DNA of 13,106 bases from JAGLTN01 sp023135255 (GCA_030639495.1 DAOWCP010000072.1:1-13106); one strand, 5' to 3'. Positions 5,950 to 13,106 are shown, counted from the stretch's first letter. Translations and numbers: made by a program. The notes: a model not told the origin generated them from the letters alone.

Positions 5950-7596
5950 ATGAATCAAAAAGCAGAAATACCCACAAGCAAAATATCGAATAGAACTTTT
6001 TGGATCATTGGCGCGATTATATGCATTGTTGTCATTGCAATACTTGCCCATGACATTGCCAGGCCTTTCACAGGTCTGCACAGCTGGGGAGAAGCCCATC
6101 GTTCATGGTTTGCAAGAAATCACGTCGAATATGGCTTGGGATATACTAAGGGAATGTGCACCTGGGCAGTAGGAAATCCGCCGACCGACAGTCCGAGACG
6201 ATATGTGGACCATCCGCAATTACGTTTTTTGGTTCATGCGGCTTTTATGAAAGTGCTTGGAGTAAACCAGGTCTCTATCCGAATTGAAGTTATTTTAATG
6301 ACGGTGGCAAGCGTATTGCTGCTGCTGAAAATAGTTCGGTCTTTAACAGATGAAATAACCGCACTGCTTGCGGGCTTGATATTTGCCGTATTTCCAATAA
6401 ACGGCTACTTCGGAGTAGGCGAGTGGGTATTTCCGCTGGGACTAGCTGCGATGTGGTTTTATCTGGTCGAGATCGGCCGATTAAAAAAACCTCACCAACC
6501 AGGCAAATGGAATAAATGGTTGTTAGCAATTAGTTTGTTTTTGGGGATAATGTTCAGCTGGGAAGGGTTCTTCATTGCTTTGGGAATCGGCGTGCACTAT
6601 GTGGCTGGATGCGTATTCAAAAGACGTTGGCCTAAAATTGGATTGCTGTTGATATTAATGATAGCTCCTATGATAGCCTTGGTAATAAATTTTGCTGTAA
6701 TGATGAAAGCTCAGGGCTGGGGATTCGACAGAATATGGGATCTTTATAAATGGCGAGCAAGCGAAGGAGAAGAAGTAAGTTTCCAGTGGGGTAACTGGTT
6801 TGCAAGGCTGTGGCAATTTGCTATTTTGAATTTCGGTTGGGCTGTGATGATACTCACAATAGGATATTTCAGCTTAGGTCAATTGTTACTACTGAAACCA
6901 AAAAAGAAATTTAAAAAATCAAAGGCCGTTAAAAATGATAAAACTTTAAGAAGATTCCCTCAATTCTGGCTCTTCCTGCTGCCGGGTCTTTTTCAGCTGT
7001 TTCTGCTTAAAGGCACACTATGGAAACACCATTACTGGGAAAGGCCTTTGTGTCTGTTTTTCGCATTAGCAGCTGCACTGGCGATACTGATAATCGCTGA
7101 TCTATTCAGCAAAATTAAACCCTTCATGTCAACCGCTGCAATCGCAATTGCCGCAGCTATTGTCATAATAAGTTGCAGCTTCGGGATACAGCACTACTAC
7201 GGCATCCATCATTTCTCATCTGAGCGGGTAAAAATGTACTCCGACCTGAATAAAAGATTAGCCCCTGATCAGGTACTTTTGAGCTTTGAGCCCCTGACGG
7301 TAAATCAACACGCAGCCAAAGGCGAGCACTACCGACCTGAGATAGGATGGTATCTGAATAGAAAAGTAAAACAGGTTACCAAGCTGGAAGATATTGTCAA
7401 ACTCGCAAAGACCGGAAAATACCCCTGCTATCTCATGCCGGCTGTTTTCTATAACCAGCAAACCACAAACTATCTGAGAGAAATGAGCAAATATTTAACA
7501 CAGGTTTATAAATTCCAGTATATAAAAATGACAGAAAACGAACCTGGCTTGCCATATCTGGTTTTTGACCTGACAAATAATATCGAAAGGCAATAA
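5950..7596 (+). CDS. Second GT39/PMT-like membrane glycosyltransferase (divergent)
   Basis: A 548-residue polytopic protein. The start is supported by AGGA (5940-5943) 6 bases upstream. After the first membrane helix (about 16-34), the loop reads FTGLHSWGEAHRSWFARNH (E48 in the position of the acidic catalytic motif), then YVDHPQLRFLVH (85-96), which takes the place of the KPP-type motif. Multiple membrane helices run to about residue 410, with a basic cytoplasmic loop near 315-335 and KHHYWER at about 359-365 in place of the usual late HYY signature. The C-terminal soluble part is about 415-548. It shares overall architecture with its upstream neighbour but not its exact motifs, so the two probably use different acceptors or donors in one pathway. 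Family assignment rests on motif layout and is less certain than for the first enzyme. Confidence 0.78.
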   Translation: MNQKAEIPTSKISNRTFWIIGAIICIVVIAILAHDIARPFTGLHSWGEAHRSWFARNHVEYGLGYTKGMCTWAVGNPPTDSPRRYVDHPQLRFLVHAAFMKVLGVNQVSIRIEVILMTVASVLLLLKIVRSLTDEITALLAGLIFAVFPINGYFGVGEWVFPLGLAAMWFYLVEIGRLKKPHQPGKWNKWLLAISLFLGIMFSWEGFFIALGIGVHYVAGCVFKRRWPKIGLLLILMIAPMIALVINFAVMMKAQGWGFDRIWDLYKWRASEGEEVSFQWGNWFARLWQFAILNFGWAVMILTIGYFSLGQLLLLKPKKKFKKSKAVKNDKTLRRFPQFWLFLLPGLFQLFLLKGTLWKHHYWERPLCLFFALAAALAILIIADLFSKIKPFMSTAAIAIAAAIVIISCSFGIQHYYGIHHFSSERVKMYSDLNKRLAPDQVLLSFEPLTVNQHAAKGEHYRPEIGWYLNRKVKQVTKLEDIVKLAKTGKYPCYLMPAVFYNQQTTNYLREMSKYLTQVYKFQYIKMTENEPGLPYLVFDLTNNIERQ

Positions 7597-7690
7597 AGAT
7601 TAAACATATCTCGCAGTTCAATCTTTAACAAGAATCCTTGTACAGCTCATTACCTTTAAGCTAAAAAAGTTTTTTTATGTCAGTTTAAGC

Positions 7691-7719
7691 TTGCCTTAAT
7701 ATCTATAATATATTATAAT
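7691..7719 (+). promoter_or_regulatory. Sigma70-type promoter for the pseudopilin-like gene
   Basis: TTGCCT (7691-7696), a 17-base spacer and a perfect TATAAT (7714-7719). Transcription should begin near 7726, giving a leader of about 40 bases before the ATG at 7766. A GGGG stretch (7754-7757), 8 bases before the start, can serve as ribosome site. The promoter separates this gene from the glycosyltransferase operon upstream. The 94 bases between 7597 and 7690 hold no convincing terminator. Confidence 0.75.
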
Positions 7720-7765
7720 TCGGCTTCGCGTTTATAAATATGGAGAATATATTGGGGCCATCTAA

Positions 7766-8560
7766 ATGTGGTTTTTAAGCAAAAAACGCAGTTTTACTTT
7801 GGTAGAGCTATTGGTTGTTATCGCCATTATAGCTCTATTGATGGGTCTTTTAATGCCCTCACTAAGTAGAGCCAAAAAGCAGGCACAAGCAGTTATATGC
7901 CAATCAAACCTCCATCAATGGGCAATATGCTTTGCCATGTATACAGAAGACAATGACAACAAGTTCCACGAAGGTTATAGCCGGAGCACTTATTCTGGCG
8001 TACCAAGAACTAGAACGAGCCATCAATGGATGGATGCACTTCTGGCTTATTATGGTGGAGTGGACCCAATACGCTGCTGTCCGTCGGCTCCAAGAAAATA
8101 CGACAGCCAAGGGGATACGATCAGAGGAAAAACCTTTGAGCCTTGGAGTTGGAAAGATTCTTATGGCAGCTATGGCATCAATGGTTTTGTATGCAATCCT
8201 GAGGAGGCTGTTTATGGCGAGGACGAAGATTATTGGAGAACTATATTCGTTAGGAAAGGGGCTAATATTCCCATAGTTGCCGATGCTCTTTGGGTCGATA
8301 ATTGGCCCAAAGACAGTGATACACCGCCGCCAACTGAAGGAGAGTATATATATGTAGATACATCCAGCTTCTGTATAAACCGACACAATGACTATGTTAA
8401 CAGTCTTTTCTTAGACAGTTCTGTTAGAAAGGTTGGCCTAAAAGAATTATGGACTTTAAAATGGCATCGTAATTTTGATACTACAGGCCAGTGGACAAAA
8501 GCAGGTGGCGTACAAACAGATGATTGGCCTCAATGGATGAGAAGACTCAGTGACTACTGA
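7766..8560 (+). CDS. Pseudopilin-like protein with type II secretion N-terminus and H-x9-D motif
   Basis: A 264-residue protein. Its start (WFLSKKRS, then FTLVELLVVIAIIALLMGLLMPSLSRAKKQ) is a class III signal and hydrophobic spine recognised by prepilin peptidase. Cleavage would fall before F10, with Glu at +5 (E14) for N-methylation. The -1 residue is Ser instead of the usual Gly. The globular part contains Cys at 45, 55, 104, 105, 143 and 203, and RHNDYVNSLFLDSS (206-219), an H-x9-D motif of the large planctomycete/Lentisphaerae pseudopilin-like families. The C-terminus (LWTLKWHRNFD, WTKAGGV, DWPQWM) looks like the standard tail of that group. Such proteins occur in many copies per genome and are thought to be exported by a type II-like system; individual roles are unknown. 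It has its own promoter and converges with the symporter gene, leaving 39 bases between. Confidence 0.88.
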   Translation: MWFLSKKRSFTLVELLVVIAIIALLMGLLMPSLSRAKKQAQAVICQSNLHQWAICFAMYTEDNDNKFHEGYSRSTYSGVPRTRTSHQWMDALLAYYGGVDPIRCCPSAPRKYDSQGDTIRGKTFEPWSWKDSYGSYGINGFVCNPEEAVYGEDEDYWRTIFVRKGANIPIVADALWVDNWPKDSDTPPPTEGEYIYVDTSSFCINRHNDYVNSLFLDSSVRKVGLKELWTLKWHRNFDTTGQWTKAGGVQTDDWPQWMRRLSDY

Positions 8561-8599
8561 AAATCCAGATTCCACGAACAGCACAAATACAATAAACCG

Positions 8600-9931
8600 T
8601 CAAGCTGTTTCTTCGCCAATAAGCCCTTCGTTATGCGCAACAGCATAAGTGCAAACCAGATCGCCGGTAACGTTGTTCATAGTCTCGAACATATCAAGTA
8701 TCGGATTTATCCCAAGCGCTAACGCAATAATTACCGCTACCTGTGAGCCGGACAAGTGCATCGCTTCAAGAACAATGAACAAAAGCATTAAACTGCCGCC
8801 AGGCACACCGCCTGCGCCGATAGAAGAAAGTACCGTAGTAATAACCAGTACCGCCAGAGAGCCTATGGTAAGTTCGATCCCGAACATATTAGCCGCCAAA
8901 ACCGCAAACATAGGCAAATGCACACAAACGCCGTCCATATTAATAGTAGCACCGAGAGGCAATGAAAAACTGGCCAGTTCATTTCGTATCTGCAAATCTT
9001 CTTCTGCAACTTTAATTGATATCGGCAGCGTCGCAGCGGAACTTCTGGTAATAAACGCCATCAGCATCGCTTCTTTGATCTTTTTCAAAATGGTGAAAGG
9101 ATTTTTTCTTGTCACTATCCACAGCAAAACAGGATAGACCACAAAAACCATAACAGTAATGCCGAGCACAACACCAACTGTTACGCTTATATAAGGCCCA
9201 ACGATACTCGGGCCATGCAAACCAAAATTCATTATTGTAAGAGCCAGCACACCTATCGGCGAATATTCAAGTATCCAGTCAACTACCTTGAACATTGCAT
9301 CGCGACAGGCTTTCAGCAAATCTTCCAGCATCTCAAGCCTTTGAACGCTGGTTTTGCTTTTAGCTGCTTCAATAGTAACTCTTATCGCCAGGCCGAACAT
9401 TATTGAAAACACGATTATCGGCAGAAAATTGCCCGTCGACAATGCTTCGAATGGATTTCTGAAAAGATTCAAAAGTATCTGCGCCAAGGGATTCGCATCG
9501 GTAGCTTTTTCCGCAATGTCGCTCGCCTGACTTGTAAGCCCCCCTGCCATCTCTTGCCATTTTTCTATACTTGACTTCGAACCCGGATTAATCCCAAGCG
9601 CCAAGACAACTCCCACAACCGCAGCAAAGAAAGAACACCCCAAATACCACAGCAAAGTTTTTACTCCCACCCTGCCGAATTTACTTACAGGCAAAGATGC
9701 TGAGCCAACAACCAATGAAAAGAAGATCACCGGCACAACAATCATTTTCAGCATGTGCACAAACACCTGACCAAAGGGCGAAATATAATTTATGATAATA
9801 TCAACGTTTTGCTGACCGCTTCTCTGTGACAGATACCAAAGCCCACCACCGATAACTGAGCCGGCAACAAAGCAAAATAGTATCCTGACCATCAGCGAGA
9901 CACTGAAATACCACTTGAAAATCCGTTTCAT
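8600..9931 (-). CDS. Dicarboxylate/amino acid:cation symporter (DAACS family) with altered substrate site
   Basis: A 443-residue inner-membrane transporter of the GltP/DctA/GltPh fold, which couples solute uptake to Na+ or H+. Hallmarks are present: the HP1 loop TRSSAATLP (295-302), NMDG (331-334, Asp for cation binding), the HP2 loop GAGGVPGGS (372-380) and the TM8 motif LDMFETMNNVTGD (412-424). Against GltPh, D413 matches D394 (amino group), N420 matches N401 and D424 matches D405. E416 sits where Arg397 holds the side-chain carboxylate of aspartate or glutamate, and N409 replaces D390. A classical acidic amino acid or dicarboxylate substrate is therefore doubtful; a neutral or cationic one is more likely. 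AAGG (plus-strand CCTT 9941-9944), 9 bases before the start, supports the start codon. Its promoter faces that of the LamG gene. Confidence 0.92.
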   Translation of the reverse strand: MKRIFKWYFSVSLMVRILFCFVAGSVIGGGLWYLSQRSGQQNVDIIINYISPFGQVFVHMLKMIVVPVIFFSLVVGSASLPVSKFGRVGVKTLLWYLGCSFFAAVVGVVLALGINPGSKSSIEKWQEMAGGLTSQASDIAEKATDANPLAQILLNLFRNPFEALSTGNFLPIIVFSIMFGLAIRVTIEAAKSKTSVQRLEMLEDLLKACRDAMFKVVDWILEYSPIGVLALTIMNFGLHGPSIVGPYISVTVGVVLGITVMVFVVYPVLLWIVTRKNPFTILKKIKEAMLMAFITRSSAATLPISIKVAEEDLQIRNELASFSLPLGATINMDGVCVHLPMFAVLAANMFGIELTIGSLAVLVITTVLSSIGAGGVPGGSLMLLFIVLEAMHLSGSQVAVIIALALGINPILDMFETMNNVTGDLVCTYAVAHNEGLIGEETA

Positions 9932-9993
9932 TCTAATTTACCTTAAATCAAGATAGCTTAAAGATATTATGTTATATCCCCTGAATTTCACAA

Positions 9994-10022
9994 GTTATAT
10001 GAAAATTCTAAGCTCATTGCAA
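9994..10022 (-). promoter_or_regulatory. Sigma70-type promoter for the symporter gene
   Basis: Read on the minus strand: TTGCAA (10022-10017), a 17-base spacer and TATAAC (9999-9994). Transcription should start near 9987, about 55 bases before the start codon at 9931. The left arm of an inverted repeat (10028-10036) lies just upstream of the -35 box, where an activator or repressor could act. Confidence 0.65.
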
Positions 10023-10027
10023 GGCTC

Positions 10028-10078
10028 TACCATAAACGGTTTTTAATTAAAATTTGACTTTTAAGCCAATTTATGGTA
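10028..10078. promoter_or_regulatory. Candidate operator pair: 9-bp inverted repeat with 42-bp spacing between divergent promoters
   Basis: TACCATAAA (10028-10036) and its exact complement TTTATGGTA (10070-10078) are centred 42 bp apart, four helical turns. The right arm overlaps the extended -10 of the LamG promoter. The left arm lies just upstream of the symporter -35. A regulator bound to both would sit on one DNA face, possibly looping the intervening AT-rich segment. A 12-bp palindrome TTTTAATTAAAA (10041-10052) lies between them and may act as an UP-like element for the LamG promoter. Confidence 0.55.
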
Positions 10079-10082
10079 TAAT
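10054..10082 (+). promoter_or_regulatory. Strong sigma70-type promoter with extended -10 for the LamG gene
   Basis: TTGACT (10054-10059), a 17-base spacer and perfect TATAAT (10077-10082), preceded by TGG that supplies the extended -10 TGn. An A/T-rich tract lies directly upstream of the -35. Transcription should start near 10089. This is the closest match to consensus in the window, so tight control by a repressor on the overlapping inverted-repeat arm would make sense. Confidence 0.8.
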
Positions 10083-10116
10083 CTTACCGATGTGTAGGAT
10101 GTGATAAATTAAAAGT

Positions 10117-12291
10117 ATGAATAAACGTGTTTTAGTTGGGGATGAAAAATTGAAGTTTACAATTTATATTGTTGCTGTTGTATTGTTGTTATTTAGCGGA
10201 GTGTGTTCAGCAGACGTAACCACAGGCCTTGTGTCTCGCTGGAGTCTTGACAATACTTTAGAAGATCAGGGCACATTAGCCAATGACGGTATTCTTACCG
10301 GTCTGGCAAACTGGCAAACTGGTAAATTCAACCAGGCCATGGGCTTTGACGGAAGCAGTTATGTCTCAATTCCTAATGAATCAGACTATGACTTTACTGG
10401 CCCAATGACAATATCTGCATGGTTCATCGCTGATTTCAGTACTCCTGACCAGACCATCATCTCAAAAGGTACAAGTTTTCATATTTACAGAAATTTTGAA
10501 AGTAATACTTTAATATTCCTGTGCGAGGGCGTAGGCAGAGCTGCTGTAGGTACTGTTAGTATCAATGACAATAACTGGCATCATGTCGCAGGCGTCTATG
10601 ATGGATCATCTATTTCAATATATATCGACGGTCAGCTCGATTTTTCAAGATCCGCCAGTGGAGCAATATTAACCAATAATTACGCATTGCGTATAGGCTC
10701 AAACGCTGAATTGGGAAACACAAACTGGCAGGGAGCGATCGATGAGGTCCGGGTTTACGACAGAGCCCTTTCCGCAGCAGAAGTGGCTGAAATAGGCGGA
10801 GGTTTTCTGGCTAAAGCCATTTCACCTATAGATGACTCTATTATAAGTGCTGAAAATGTAATCATCAACTGGTTGCCTGGTTATCAAAGTCAATCCCATG
10901 ATGTTTATTTCGGAACAGAGGCCGCAGAAGTTGAAAATGCAACTACCGCTTCGCCTGAATATAAAGGCAACCAAATTCTAACCAACACAACTTATCCTCT
11001 CGGCGACCTTGAAAGCGATAAAACCTATTACTGGCGAATAGACGAAATACAAACCAGTACTACATATAAAGGCGATGTCTGGAGCTTCTCAACACAGGAT
11101 TCAAGCCTGAGGGGCTGGTGGAAATTCGATGAGACAACCGGCGAAATAGCGGCAGATTCAAGCGCTTATTCATGTGATGCTGTATTGATTAACGAACCCC
11201 AATGGGACGAGGGACAAATTGATGGATGTTTATATTTTAATTCTGCAGGCTGGAACCAGGAACGATGCGAAGTCAACAATGAAGCTAACTTCGATATAAC
11301 TGACCAGATAACAATCGCTGGCTGGATAAAGGTTTGGGGCTGGGCTCGTTGGGGCAGCAACGACACTATTATATGTAAAGGAAATGACAGTTGGAAACTA
11401 TACCGAGATGGCTCAAACGATTACCATGGCCCACTTACTTTCACACTCTCCGGAGTAAGCCCTTCCGGCGGCGTATCGGTCTACGGCATTGAAGACGAGA
11501 ACACCTGGAATCATATTGGCGCTGTGTATGACGGAACAAAAATGTGTCTTTATGTCGATGGGATATTAAAAAGCTCTGTCGCTGCAAGCGGAAATATAAA
11601 CACAAATAATGCCAAAGTTTCCATCGCTACAAATATAGAAAGTTTAGATCATCAGTACAAGGGACGAATAGATGATCTGAGAGTTTACGATCGGGCTCTT
11701 TCGATAGTAGAAATCGCTCATCTGGCACAGGCTTATTATGTTAACGCATTCAATCCGATACCTGTTGATGGACAAACCGGCCTCGACAAGAATTTGGCGC
11801 AGATACAATGGTCGGCTTCTATTTTTGAAGATAGCCATAATGTTTATTTTGGAACAGACGCCTCAGCAGTTGAAAATGCAACTATTATAAGCGATGAATT
11901 CCAGGCATCGGTTCCTAACGATGTTAATTATTTTGATCTGCCCGCTCTCGAAACAGGGCAAACATATTACTGGCGGGTTGATGAGATATACAGCGAACAG
12001 GAACTCAAGGGCGATATCTGGTCATTTACAGTCCTGCCGGCAAATGCATGGAACCCCAGCCCGGTTGTCAATGCTCTTGTCGAATCTGACAGAACGCTCG
12101 TCTGGTCAGAAGGTGAATTCGGCGGTAGTTATGATATTTACTTCGGCACCGATTATACCGAAGTAGAAAACGCGGACCATAACAGCCCCGCATATAAGGG
12201 CAATCAACCGATTGGTGCAAACAGTTACGACCCGGGACCTTTGGAGCCTGGCAAAAAATACTACTGGAGAATCGAACAAGTAAACAACTGA
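10117..12291 (+). CDS. Exported two-LamG, three-Fn3-like surface or binding protein
   Basis: A 724-residue protein. The signal peptide hydrophobic core is FTIYIVAVVLLLFSGVCSA (14-32). The ATG at 10117 gives a long polar n-region and lacks a nearby ribosome site; a TTG at 10150 has GGGGA 7 bases upstream and would give a neat signal peptide, so it is a serious alternative start. Domains: LamG/concanavalin-like 35-222 (RWSLDN, WHHVAGVYDG, IDEVRVYDRALS), Fn3-like 232-326, LamG 330-537 (WKFDE, WNHIGAVYDG, IDDLRVYDRALS), Fn3-like 543-639, Fn3-like 643-724. The Fn3-like units share DVYFGT/NVYFGT/DIYFGT, VENA and YYWR. The last unit stops after YYWRIEQVNN, without the closing KGD.WSF strand of the other two. 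LamG domains usually bind carbohydrate, so a role at polysaccharide is likely but not shown. No sorting signal is seen at the C-terminus. A Tat phosphoesterase gene follows 17 bases later. Confidence 0.87.
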   Translation: MNKRVLVGDEKLKFTIYIVAVVLLLFSGVCSADVTTGLVSRWSLDNTLEDQGTLANDGILTGLANWQTGKFNQAMGFDGSSYVSIPNESDYDFTGPMTISAWFIADFSTPDQTIISKGTSFHIYRNFESNTLIFLCEGVGRAAVGTVSINDNNWHHVAGVYDGSSISIYIDGQLDFSRSASGAILTNNYALRIGSNAELGNTNWQGAIDEVRVYDRALSAAEVAEIGGGFLAKAISPIDDSIISAENVIINWLPGYQSQSHDVYFGTEAAEVENATTASPEYKGNQILTNTTYPLGDLESDKTYYWRIDEIQTSTTYKGDVWSFSTQDSSLRGWWKFDETTGEIAADSSAYSCDAVLINEPQWDEGQIDGCLYFNSAGWNQERCEVNNEANFDITDQITIAGWIKVWGWARWGSNDTIICKGNDSWKLYRDGSNDYHGPLTFTLSGVSPSGGVSVYGIEDENTWNHIGAVYDGTKMCLYVDGILKSSVAASGNINTNNAKVSIATNIESLDHQYKGRIDDLRVYDRALSIVEIAHLAQAYYVNAFNPIPVDGQTGLDKNLAQIQWSASIFEDSHNVYFGTDASAVENATIISDEFQASVPNDVNYFDLPALETGQTYYWRVDEIYSEQELKGDIWSFTVLPANAWNPSPVVNALVESDRTLVWSEGEFGGSYDIYFGTDYTEVENADHNSPAYKGNQPIGANSYDPGPLEPGKKYYWRIEQVNN

Positions 12292-12308
12292 AAAATAAAT
12301 TTGAGATT

Positions 12309-13106
12309 ATGAAAAAAAATAACAGCAAAAACAAAAGTATAACAAGACGCGATTTTATAAAGTCAGCTGCCGCTATCACAGCTTCTGTATTAATACCAGC
12401 ATCGATAAGCAAAGCCGATGACCCAATAATAAAAAACCCGGTCTGGAGTTTTTCTGCTAAAAACAGAAATGATATTACATTCTGTATGACCACTGACACA
12501 CATTATGATGCTATTTATCGGGGAATAGATAACGAAGCTGGCAACAAAAGAGTTATCGACCGAATCAATAATATGGCTGAGAATCTTACATACCCTGCCT
12601 CATTCGGCGGTGGTCATATTCAGCACCCAAGAGGTGTAGCGTGCCTTGGCGACTTGACAAACGTGGGAAGAGAAGGTGATTGGTTTGGAGCAGAGGATGG
12701 CGATGGTTTTATAGATGACTATGGCCTTAACGGAGGTGACGGTAGATTAAACTATCCGGTCTTCGAAGTTTATGGCAATCATGATATTGACATGGCAGGC
12801 CCTTCGCCTAATGAAATAATCAAAGAAAGTATGAAACTGCGTAACACGCAAAGATCACAGCCCCTTAATATTTCAGCAAATGGCTATCATTATTCGTGGG
12901 ATTGGGATGATGTACATTTTATCAATTTGAACATCTATCCAGGTGGCCCTGGTCTGGCAGAGGACAGTTTTGGATTTGCTCAGCAGGACCTCGCTGCTAA
13001 TGTCGGTGACAGCGGCAGACCTGTTGTTATTTTCACCCATTATGGCTGGAAATGGTTTAGCGGCGAATGGGATGAGCTGGCATTTTACAATATGGTAAAG
13101 GATTTA
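12309..13106 (+). CDS. Tat-exported calcineurin-like metallophosphoesterase (partial, 3' end outside window)
   Basis: 266 codons remain open to the window edge. The N-terminus has a twin-arginine signal (ITRRDFIK, then the hydrophobic stretch AAAITASVLIPASI), so the protein is exported folded, often with metal bound. Metal-site motifs of the calcineurin-like phosphoesterase fold appear in order: DTH (63-65), GDLTN (114-118), GNHD (156-159) and FTHYG with H244. The final GHxH block should lie beyond the edge. Between GDLTN and GNHD is an Asp/Gly-rich insert (about 124-147, with EDGDGFIDD) resembling a degenerate EF-hand or dockerin loop. The substrate is unknown; phosphodiester or phosphomonoester bonds are both possible. 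It lies 17 bases after the LamG gene, probably in one transcript, which suggests the two act on the same extracytoplasmic material. Its own ribosome site is weak. Confidence 0.85.
   Translation, partial: MKKNNSKNKSITRRDFIKSAAAITASVLIPASISKADDPIIKNPVWSFSAKNRNDITFCMTTDTHYDAIYRGIDNEAGNKRVIDRINNMAENLTYPASFGGGHIQHPRGVACLGDLTNVGREGDWFGAEDGDGFIDDYGLNGGDGRLNYPVFEVYGNHDIDMAGPSPNEIIKESMKLRNTQRSQPLNISANGYHYSWDWDDVHFINLNIYPGGPGLAEDSFGFAQQDLAANVGDSGRPVVIFTHYGWKWFSGEWDELAFYNMVKDL

Noticed and set aside
7629..7676. Terminator after the second glycosyltransferase
   Set aside because: The ACAAG/CTTGT stem has 5 bp and no following T-run; the later A6-G-T7 stretch is AT-only with no loop, so neither is a standard terminator.
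7904..8386. 160-codon open frame on the minus strand inside the pseudopilin gene
   Set aside because: It is antisense to a gene with clear family motifs and shows no recognisable domain or ribosome site of its own.
8577..8609. Inverted repeat AACAGC/GCTGTT in the convergent gap before the symporter stop
   Set aside because: A 6-bp stem with a 21-base loop and no T-run on either strand; it also overlaps the end of the symporter gene.
8649..9137. 162-codon plus-strand open frame inside the symporter gene
   Set aside because: Antisense shadow of a well-supported transporter; length reflects codon bias of the real gene.
12068..12499. 143-codon minus-strand open frame across the LamG/phosphoesterase junction
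   Set aside because: It overlaps two genes with strong motif support on the other strand, and its hydrophobic stretch is the complement of their A-rich junction.

Overview
The window most likely comes from a Planctomycetota bacterium of the Phycisphaerae/Sedimentisphaerales type. This is inference from gene style, not a phylogeny. The pointers are a pseudopilin-like protein with an FTLVELLVV N-terminus and an H-x9-D tail motif, a LamG protein with repeated 'DVYFGT...YYWRIDE' modules, a DUF1573 lipoprotein-like protein, a tetraheme c-type cytochrome and a Tat-exported phosphoesterase. The DNA is AT-leaning and the gene set is envelope- and export-oriented. No gene-free stretch exceeds 300 bases; the longest is about 245 bases, at 4031-4275.

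Layout. (1) 1-252: the probable last 36 codons of a plus-strand gene, then AT-rich sequence with no confident terminator. (2) 253-4024, minus strand: a probable three-gene operon read as DUF1573 protein, then tetraheme cytochrome with a UshA/SoxB-like N-terminus, then an exported protein with a GspC/PilP-like patch and coiled coils. The last two genes are 2 bases apart. A strong 9-bp stem-loop sits between the first two. (3) 4025-4275: a divergent control region with repeated GTTWAACTGG motifs, a 10-bp-period direct repeat and a possible 39-codon ORF. (4) 4276-7596, plus strand: two polytopic GT39/PMT-like membrane glycosyltransferases, 18 bases apart. (5) 7691-8560: a near-consensus promoter and a stand-alone pseudopilin-like gene. 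(6) 8600-9931, minus strand: a dicarboxylate/amino acid:cation symporter with Glu where acidic-substrate members carry the substrate-binding Arg. (7) 9932-10116: face-to-face promoters with a 9-bp inverted repeat whose arms are exactly 42 bp apart. (8) 10117-13106, plus strand: a two-LamG/three-Fn3-like exported protein, 17 bases ahead of a Tat-dependent metallophosphoesterase cut by the window edge.

How they fit together. The minus-strand trio would place a redox or heme protein, a DUF1573 protein and a secretion-type adaptor in the periplasm. The glycosyltransferase pair would glycosylate lipids or proteins from a polyprenyl donor. The LamG/phosphoesterase pair looks like an exported binding protein with a partner enzyme. 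No mobile element, CRISPR array, tRNA or rRNA was seen. Nothing here is proven to be a new system. The points most worth checking are the symporter substrate switch, the divergent operator architecture and the cytochrome/DUF1573/GspC-like operon.
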